A stretch of DNA of 6,148 nt from the NCBI GenBank assembly GCA_938033975.1, contig CALHKJ010000405.1:1-6148 (forward strand), given 5' to 3'. Under the pieces are notes generated by a model that did no database searches, was not told the DNA's origin, and saw only the letters and a program-made list of their open reading frames with translations. This document shows, piece by piece, positions 1 through 4,335 of the stretch. Position 1 is the first letter of the stretch; each line of letters opens with the position of its first letter. Source of the DNA: an uncultured Saprospiraceae bacterium (GTDB lineage Bacteria > Bacteroidota > Bacteroidia > Chitinophagales > Saprospiraceae). A program made the position numbers and the translations under genes.

Positions 1-384
1 AATATTTTGATAATAAGCTTCACCTTTTTTTAGGTTTCTTGCAGTAGGAGAAAAAAAATGTCTAGCTGTGTTTCTGTCAGGTATGTCAAATCTACCTTTA
101 TATTCCCAAGCTTTGATCGATCTTACCTCCGTCTTTTTGTAACCAATGCTCTCCCCAATCACATTAATCCACAATGAGTCCTTAGTCTCTTTTTCAGGAG
201 TTCCCATGACTTGAATAACTTGCTTACCAAAGTCCTTATGCTGCCAACGCTTTTTAATGACATATAAATAACTTTCTTCTGGATCAGAATTGTATTCTTT
301 CTGTGCGTTGACATTTGTGCTTGTCACCATCAAAAAAGGGAGAAGTAAAAAGAGAAGAGAATTGTTGTTCAAAAATGATTGCAT
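1..384 (-). CDS. Secreted, probably outer-membrane protein of unknown function, N-terminal 128 residues (partial)
   Basis: An open frame reads leftwards from an ATG at 384 and leaves the window at base 1 without a stop. An in-frame stop (TGA, 402-400) lies just upstream inside the hipA tail, so this ATG is the only reasonable start. The first 28 residues are a likely signal peptide: a hydrophobic stretch at about residues 9-20 and an 'NVNAQ' cleavage-type end. The n-region has no Lys or Arg, which is unusual. The mature part is polar, with Trp/Tyr/Lys-rich stretches, and ends in the visible portion with FFSPTARNLKKGEAYYQN (residues 110-127). I associate that motif, from memory, with Bacteroidota proteins that continue as an outer-membrane beta-barrel; the barrel would lie outside the window. 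Only 10 bases separate it from the hipA stop, so it is probably on the hipBA transcript or has a promoter inside hipA. No enzymatic function can be assigned. Confidence 0.75.
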   Translation of the reverse strand, partial: MQSFLNNNSLLFLLLPFLMVTSTNVNAQKEYNSDPEESYLYVIKKRWQHKDFGKQVIQVMGTPEKETKDSLWINVIGESIGYKKTEVRSIKAWEYKGRFDIPDRNTARHFFSPTARNLKKGEAYYQNI

Positions 385-394
385 AACATGATTG

Positions 395-1702
395 TTAACT
401 CAATTTAATCAAAGTTTTTTGAATTGATTCTGTAAGGTCCTTTGATACGCTTTGATCTGCTGCAAAAGAAGACCATTCATCCACAACATTAGAAATATGA
501 TTTACAATGGGTTCCGCTTTTTTTATATTCATAGATTCAGCAACCGCCAATAAGTCACTTTTTGTAATACCCTTTCTTTTTCCATTGACACTTAAGGCAT
601 GTTGACTTACCCAAATGCTATCTGGCCTATAAGCATGACAAATATCATAGCCTGGAGAAAGACGCCATTCTTCATTTTCTTTTAATCTAAATGAAAAGTT
701 CTTTGTGTGATCATCGCAATTTCTTGCCACTACGTTGAATACCATCCTTCGAAACATTTGTTCGGCATCAGGATAATCTAATTTAAGTTTACGCATGGTT
801 TGAAAAAGTTGTTCATAGCTATAACTTAGAACGTTATTAAAATCAAAATGCTCCATTGCACAAAATGTCTGTATGTGATGTTTAGTATTTGCCCCCTCCC
901 TATCAAATCTTTTTGTCATAAAATGCGCTCTGCCGTTTTCTTCTAAAAGTTTACACTGCATCATCTCTATCCCACTTTCGATTGCCATTTCATAGTAAGC
1001 CATTTCTACTCTTCCAAATCCAACACTTTTACCAAATTGCTCATCACTCACTCCATCCAATTTTATCATCCATTGCTCAAAACCATCTGGTGTTAGCCCT
1101 TGTCCAGATTTTACCTCACCAGTATCTTCGTTGTATGCAATTACAGCTTTAGGTCTTGCTCCACCTGCTGAGGTACCTATTTTTAGAATATCCAACATTG
1201 CTTGTTTATCATTTTGTGCAATGTTTGTTTTAAACTGTTGCCTCTTTGATAACATCTGTTGAGCAATATCCACCAAACTATTTATTTCTACTTCGAATAC
1301 ATTTTGCGGGCCTGCAAATTGTGCTGGTTCAAATTCAATTGCTCCCATTCCACGTCTTCCGATAAAACACAGAGTCTCCACAGGATTTAGACTACCTGGA
1401 GCTCTACCGTTTTGAGCAAGCCAAGCATCTAGTAATTGGTTACCATATTTATCCGGTAGCACATCAGCCAGCAATCCAGGCAAACCTTTGAAAGTATCAA
1501 ATTCGCTATTCCGATTTGCTCGCATTTCAGGAAAAGAAAATATTGATTCTGAAGTTCCAATTGGCATTTTCAAAGGTGCTAGATCCCATCCAAGCTTTTT
1601 AAAATTAGGGGCATATTCGAAACTGCCCAGCTCAGTTTTCTGATTCCATGCTACAGCACCAACCATTTCACCCCATATTTTCACAAATGCTGTTGTAATC
1701 AT
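395..1702 (-). CDS. hipA: HipA-family Ser/Thr kinase toxin
   Basis: Toxin kinase of a type II HipBA module. The E. coli enzyme phosphorylates glutamyl-tRNA synthetase and related kinases hit other tRNA synthetases; the target here is unknown. I start it at the ATG at 1702 (435 residues, usual for the family), whose A is also the last base of the hipB TAA (TAATG). A TTG at 1708 would add two residues and is less likely. Visible motifs: HipA N-terminal domain with GLPGLLADVLPDKYGNQLL (73-91) and FIGRRGMGAIEFEP (113-126); Gly-rich loop GTSAGGARPK (176-185), in which Ser178 aligns with the autophosphorylated Ser150 of E. coli HipA; WMIKLDG (211-217) with the ATP-binding Lys214; MTKRFDRE (262-269); catalytic loop NCDDHTKN (328-335) with Asp330 and Asn335; and LSPGYD (348-353) with metal-binding Asp353. 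All key residues are present, so the kinase should be active. Unlike HipBST systems, the N-terminal domain is fused rather than a separate HipS. Confidence 0.95.
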   Translation of the reverse strand: MITTAFVKIWGEMVGAVAWNQKTELGSFEYAPNFKKLGWDLAPLKMPIGTSESIFSFPEMRANRNSEFDTFKGLPGLLADVLPDKYGNQLLDAWLAQNGRAPGSLNPVETLCFIGRRGMGAIEFEPAQFAGPQNVFEVEINSLVDIAQQMLSKRQQFKTNIAQNDKQAMLDILKIGTSAGGARPKAVIAYNEDTGEVKSGQGLTPDGFEQWMIKLDGVSDEQFGKSVGFGRVEMAYYEMAIESGIEMMQCKLLEENGRAHFMTKRFDREGANTKHHIQTFCAMEHFDFNNVLSYSYEQLFQTMRKLKLDYPDAEQMFRRMVFNVVARNCDDHTKNFSFRLKENEEWRLSPGYDICHAYRPDSIWVSQHALSVNGKRKGITKSDLLAVAESMNIKKAEPIVNHISNVVDEWSSFAADQSVSKDLTESIQKTLIKLS

Positions 1703-2058
1703 TACCAATCAGATTTTTTCTCTTTTTTTGAATTGTCACTTGCAGACTTCCTTGATCGTTTTCGTTTTTTCATATCCATCTCTGCAAGTAACATAGGGCT
1801 AATCTGCCTCTGCACCACAAAACTCTGGAGAGTATATAATAGACCGAGAATACGCAATACTTGTATGAGCGTACTCAGATTTACTTTTTGACCTCTTTCA
1901 AGCAAACTCAAAGTAGATCTACTAATACCTGCCGCAGTCGCTAGCTCCTCTTGAGTTTTATTTTGATTTAGGCGATTTTCCTTTATATAAGCACCAATGA
2001 TCTTGCTAATTGCTTGATCTGATTGAGCATCCCAATTTATGTATGAATTATCACTCAT
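1702..2058 (-). CDS. hipB: HipB-family XRE helix-turn-helix antitoxin and autorepressor
   Basis: A 118-residue DNA-binding protein with an XRE/Cro-C1 helix-turn-helix; the recognisable core TQEELATAAGISRSTLSLLE covers residues 35-54. It is followed by a hydrophobic helix (about 62-80) expected to form the dimer interface. It should neutralise the HipA kinase encoded just downstream and repress the shared promoter, as HipB does in E. coli. The last 23 residues are a very basic, low-complexity and probably unstructured tail (MKKRKRSRKS...KKEKKSDW). The protein ends in Trp118, just as E. coli HipB ends in Trp88, which is known to contact HipA and to lie in the tail needed for Lon degradation. 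The stop shares a base with the hipA ATG, so translation is probably coupled. Upstream lie a TTGACA-type promoter candidate and three palindromic elements, one overlapping codons 1-6. Confidence 0.93.
   Translation of the reverse strand: MSDNSYINWDAQSDQAISKIIGAYIKENRLNQNKTQEELATAAGISRSTLSLLERGQKVNLSTLIQVLRILGLLYTLQSFVVQRQISPMLLAEMDMKKRKRSRKSASDNSKKEKKSDW
2040..2057. promoter_or_regulatory. Candidate HipB operator O3, overlapping the hipB start codon
   Basis: The plus-strand sequence TGTATGAATTATCACTCA matches the reverse complement of the element at 2150-2167 in 16 of 18 positions and is an imperfect palindrome (TGtAT-N8-AcTCA). It covers the hipB start codon, so binding there would block transcription or initiation of hipB. 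Because it lies in coding sequence, part of the match could be chance. Its regulatory role is inferred from the match to the two upstream sites. Confidence 0.5.
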
Positions 2059-2079
2059 TATATGCTATATTATATTTAA

Positions 2080-2097
2080 TGAATCAATTTTCATTCA
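2080..2097. promoter_or_regulatory. Candidate HipB operator O1, TGAAT-N8-ATTCA
   Basis: TGAATCAATTTTCATTCA is an inverted repeat with 5-bp arms around an 8-bp spacer. The E. coli hipBA operators have the same geometry (TATCC-N8-GGATA) with different arm bases. It overlaps the end of the candidate -10 element and the expected transcription start of hipBA, where a bound HipB dimer would repress. Its reverse complement shares TGAATGAA and ATTCA with the element at 2150-2167. Confidence 0.65.
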
Positions 2098-2125
2098 AAA
2101 TATTACTTATATCAATAATTGTCAA
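2097..2125 (-). promoter_or_regulatory. Candidate hipBA promoter
   Basis: On the minus strand a perfect TTGACA (2125-2120) is followed after 17 bases by TATTTT (2102-2097), then G. The -10 also loosely resembles the Bacteroidota TAnnTTTG box with one T missing. Transcription would start near 2090, giving a leader of about 30 bases before the hipB ATG at 2058. Its position between two operator candidates supports it; the region is very AT-rich, so exact boxes are uncertain. Confidence 0.5.
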
Positions 2126-2149
2126 GTTTTTATAAAAAAATTAGAAATT

Positions 2150-2167
2150 TGAATGATAATTCATTCA
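2150..2167. promoter_or_regulatory. Candidate HipB operator O2, TGAATGA-N4-TCATTCA
   Basis: TGAATGATAATTCATTCA is the most symmetric of the three elements: perfect 7-bp arms around 4 bp, which includes the TGAAT-N8-ATTCA pattern. It lies 24 bp upstream of the candidate hipB -35 box, and its centre is 70 bp from the centre of the 2080-2097 element. It sits between the two divergent transcription units, so it could also influence the rightward operon starting at 2306. Confidence 0.65.
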
Positions 2168-2183
2168 TAAAGTACTATAAATG

Positions 2184-2193
2184 ACATTAATGT
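2184..2193. repeat. Short perfect palindrome in the divergent intergenic region
   Basis: ACATTAATGT is a 10-bp perfect palindrome between the HipB-type operators and the rightward operon. It does not match the TGAAT arms. It may be a binding site for another regulator, but a palindrome of this length in such AT-rich sequence can easily occur by chance. The rest of 2168-2305 shows no convincing rightward promoter: a TTGACT at 2256 and a TATATTG at 2271 are only 9 bases apart. Confidence 0.2.
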
Positions 2194-2305
2194 AAATTAA
2201 ATCATACAAAAATATAAAGAGAAATTAATTGAATCGAAAACCAAAGTAAAAGCCATTGACTAATCTTATGTATATTGAGATGATAAACAATCAAGAAAAT
2301 TCAGG

Positions 2306-2758
2306 ATGAAAAACTTAATAATATCGACAATCATTCTCTGCTTTACCATACAGGGTCAAATGCTTGCACAAACAGACACAGAATACTCGGAGGTATTAAA
2401 TGAAATGATGATATTATCTGGTGCTCATGAGACTTACGAAGCTGCCATTAATCAAATGATTAGTATGTTCAAAGGTCAAGATAATGGCAATATCCCAGAC
2501 AAATTCTGGGATGAATTGGAATCAGAAATGAAAACTAGCGGAGTGAATGAATTAACGAAAAAACTAGTGCCTGTATACCAAAAGCATTTTAATATTGAAG
2601 ACCTTAAAGGCATGATAGAATTTTACAAAACACCCTTAGGCAAAAAATACGCAACAAAGACCCCAGCAATCACAACAGAATCAATGCAAGTTGGACAAAT
2701 ATGGGGTATGGAACTAGGCGAAAAAATAGTTAAGAAACTTGAAGAAGAAGGTTATTAA
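2306..2758 (+). CDS. Exported DUF2059 domain-containing protein
   Basis: A 150-residue protein with a signal peptide (MKNLII..., hydrophobic to about residue 17, cleavage likely after the LAQ at 20-22). It is followed by an all-alpha mature region. Residues 84-142 carry the DUF2059 pattern: a 'TKKLVPVYQKHF' helix, an acidic-basic turn, 'MIEFYKTPLGKKYATKTPAI' (103-122), then 'ESMQVGQIWGMELGEKI' (125-141). The family is widespread in exported proteins of Bacteroidota and Proteobacteria, and its biochemical role is not established. The start is the only early Met. The TAA shares its last A with the ATG of the next gene (TAATG), so the two are probably translationally coupled. The product should be periplasmic or surface-associated; the C-terminus (KKLEEEGY) has no sorting domain. 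Confidence 0.85.
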   Translation: MKNLIISTIILCFTIQGQMLAQTDTEYSEVLNEMMILSGAHETYEAAINQMISMFKGQDNGNIPDKFWDELESEMKTSGVNELTKKLVPVYQKHFNIEDLKGMIEFYKTPLGKKYATKTPAITTESMQVGQIWGMELGEKIVKKLEEEGY

Positions 2759-3576
2759 TGAATAAAGTAATAATACCAATCCTTACTTTTTTTATGTTGG
2801 CTCACCATGCAACGGCACAATTGCATTTTAATGCAACAAGCGGAGCATTATCTAATGGAATGGCAGGCAATGGAGTTACCCTATCAGGAATAGACGCCAT
2901 TTTCAACAATCAAGCTGGTCTTGCAGAAGTGGAAAAATTCTCATTTATCGCGTCAACAGAACTTAGAAATTCAATTCCAGATTTGATTTCCTTTGGAGCT
3001 GGAGTAAGTATTCCAGTGGAAGGCTTTGGTGTATTTGGGCTCTCTGCTTCAAACTTAGGCTTAGCGGATTACAAAGAACAAAAGATAGGTTTAGCATATG
3101 CTAGATCATTATTCAGCAATTTTGACTTAGGAGTGCAGCTTGACCTGCTGAACACTAGCATAGTGAATTTTGGAAATACAATGACTGGAACTTTTGAACT
3201 AGGATTTATGGCAGACTTCGGCTCAAAATTCAAAATAGGTGGACACATCTTTTCGCCGATAAAAATAGCCATTTTAGACCAAGACAATGATGTCAATTCA
3301 AGACTTCGGATAGGCGGATCATACACCCCATCAAAAAAAGTAAGAGTCTTACTAGAGCTTGAAAAATGGTTTCAAAATGACCTAAACATAAAAGGAGCAT
3401 TTGAATATAAGCTGGTTGAAAACATTGCAGTAAGAATGGGAATGAGTTCAAATCCTGCTTTATATTCAATAGGATTGAGCTACAACATTATTGGAGATTT
3501 GTCAGTTGATGGTGCATATAGCACTCACCCTGCGCTAGGAGGCACTCCATCCTTGACATTAAAAAATAACAAGTGA
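2758..3576 (+). CDS. PorV/PorQ-like outer-membrane beta-barrel protein
   Basis: A 272-residue protein with a clear signal peptide (hydrophobic residues 4-15, ATA|Q cleavage at 20/21). The mature protein alternates short amphipathic beta strands with turns along its whole length (for example FGVFGLSASN, FELGFMADFG, IKGAFEYKL, YSIGLSYNI), as expected of an outer-membrane barrel. The N-terminal part reads SGALSNGMAGNGVTLSG...AIFNNQAGLAEVEKFS (28-62). This is the pattern of FadL-superfamily/PorV-PorQ-like proteins of Bacteroidota, in which an N-terminal plug region contains an '(F/W)NNPAGLA' motif. PorV and PorQ act in the type IX secretion system, but this gene's context does not show that it is either one. 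I therefore assign only the family. It overlaps the previous gene by one base and the next by four (GTGA). Confidence 0.75.
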   Translation: MNKVIIPILTFFMLAHHATAQLHFNATSGALSNGMAGNGVTLSGIDAIFNNQAGLAEVEKFSFIASTELRNSIPDLISFGAGVSIPVEGFGVFGLSASNLGLADYKEQKIGLAYARSLFSNFDLGVQLDLLNTSIVNFGNTMTGTFELGFMADFGSKFKIGGHIFSPIKIAILDQDNDVNSRLRIGGSYTPSKKVRVLLELEKWFQNDLNIKGAFEYKLVENIAVRMGMSSNPALYSIGLSYNIIGDLSVDGAYSTHPALGGTPSLTLKNNK

Positions 3577-4232
3577 GTAAGGTATTTCTATTTGCTGCGA
3601 CAGAATTTGAAATTCTTCCAAGTATCGAACATTTAGAAAAAAACTTTCAAAAGAAATCTTTTTTCGAATACACTCAAGGAGAACTATCAATTTATCCAAT
3701 CATAACAGGAGTTGGGTCTATGCTAACTTCTCTGGCAATGAGCAGAACTAAAAATTTGCACGAAGCAGACTTAATAATTAACGTCGGTGTAGCTGGAAGT
3801 TACAATACAAACTTAAACTTAGGAGATGTAGTAGAAGTAGTTGAGGATAGGTTTGCCGATCTTGGTGTTGAAGAAGCAGATGGATCTTTTACAGATGTGT
3901 TCGAAATGGATTTAATGAATCCAAATCAATTTCCATTTGAAAAAGGAATAATAAAAAACGAGAGCCAAACAAATTATCAAAGAGTATCTGCTATCACAGT
4001 AAATAAAGTACATGGCACAACAAAATCGATTGAAAGAATAAAGGCAAAATATCAGCCTGAAATAGAGTCAATGGAAGGGGCTGCTTTTTTTTATACTGCC
4101 AAAATCATGGATATCAAATGCCTTCAAATACGAGCAATTTCCAATTATGTAGAACCAAGAAACAAAGATAATTGGGACCTAAAAATAGCAATCGACTCCC
4201 TGAATGCTGCACTTATTAATATAATGCACTAA
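3573..4232 (+). CDS. mqnB: Futalosine hydrolase (menaquinone biosynthesis)
   Basis: A 219-residue cytoplasmic nucleoside phosphorylase/MTA-SAH nucleosidase-fold enzyme, the expected length for futalosine hydrolase. That enzyme splits futalosine into hypoxanthine and dehypoxanthine futalosine in the alternative menaquinone pathway. Motifs: ATEFEI (9-14) with Glu13 at the position of the MTAN catalytic Glu12; TGVGS (45-49); GVAGSY (72-77); IESMEGAAFFY (164-174), the ribose-binding Met-Glu pair; and RAISNYVEPRNKDNW (197-211). The SNYVEPR segment is what distinguishes it from MTA/SAH nucleosidases, which have Ser-Asp here: Asn201 replaces the catalytic Asp. The start is GTG at 3573, overlapping the upstream TGA (GTGA, 4 bp); the first Met codon (residue 50) would remove the N-terminal catalytic Glu. 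It is the last gene of a three-gene coupled set. No other menaquinone gene is in view. Confidence 0.9.
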   Translation: MSKVFLFAATEFEILPSIEHLEKNFQKKSFFEYTQGELSIYPIITGVGSMLTSLAMSRTKNLHEADLIINVGVAGSYNTNLNLGDVVEVVEDRFADLGVEEADGSFTDVFEMDLMNPNQFPFEKGIIKNESQTNYQRVSAITVNKVHGTTKSIERIKAKYQPEIESMEGAAFFYTAKIMDIKCLQIRAISNYVEPRNKDNWDLKIAIDSLNAALINIMH

Positions 4233-4335
4233 ACATTGTCTTAAAGACTTCTTGTAAGTCCGAAATTGCTAGGCATATCCTTCCATTTTGTCAGAAAAAT
4301 TCAGGAAATTAGGACTTAGTAAAATCAATTTGAAA
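4233..4335 (+). other. Short intergenic gap with a weak hairpin
   Basis: The 103 bases between mqnB and the protease gene contain GACTT-cttgt-AAGTC (4246-4260), a 5-bp stem with a 5-base loop. No run of T follows, so it is a poor intrinsic terminator. TAAGTCC (4255-4261) also pairs with GGACTTA (4312-4318). A TTTG at 4287 could be the -33 box of a Bacteroidota promoter for the protease gene, but I find no good -7 box at the right distance. Whether the protease is cotranscribed with mqnB is undecided. Confidence 0.3.

Noticed and set aside
1703..1708. TTG start for hipA two codons upstream of the ATG
   Set aside because: The ATG at 1702 forms a standard TAATG coupling with hipB; the TTG adds only two residues and has no better upstream signal.
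395..2058. A three-part HipBST system
   Set aside because: The N-terminal HipS-like domain is fused to the kinase in a single full-length HipA, and only one small gene (the HTH antitoxin) precedes it.
2256..2276. TTGACT and TATATT upstream of the rightward operon as a promoter
   Set aside because: The two elements are 9 bases apart, too close for a sigma-70-type promoter, and no TTTG lies at the Bacteroidota -33 distance from the TATATTG.
2296..2306. AAAATTCAGGA shared with 4296-4306
   Set aside because: An 11-base match upstream of two genes, but at different distances from the two starts (0 versus about 30 bases) and in AT-rich sequence; most likely coincidence rather than a regulatory element.
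3069..3326. An 85-codon open frame on the minus strand
   Set aside because: It lies wholly inside the PorV/PorQ-like gene, antisense to it, has no recognisable domain, and its composition is explained by the coding strand of the beta-barrel gene.
4246..4260. Hairpin after mqnB as an intrinsic terminator
   Set aside because: The stem is only 5 bp and no T-run follows.
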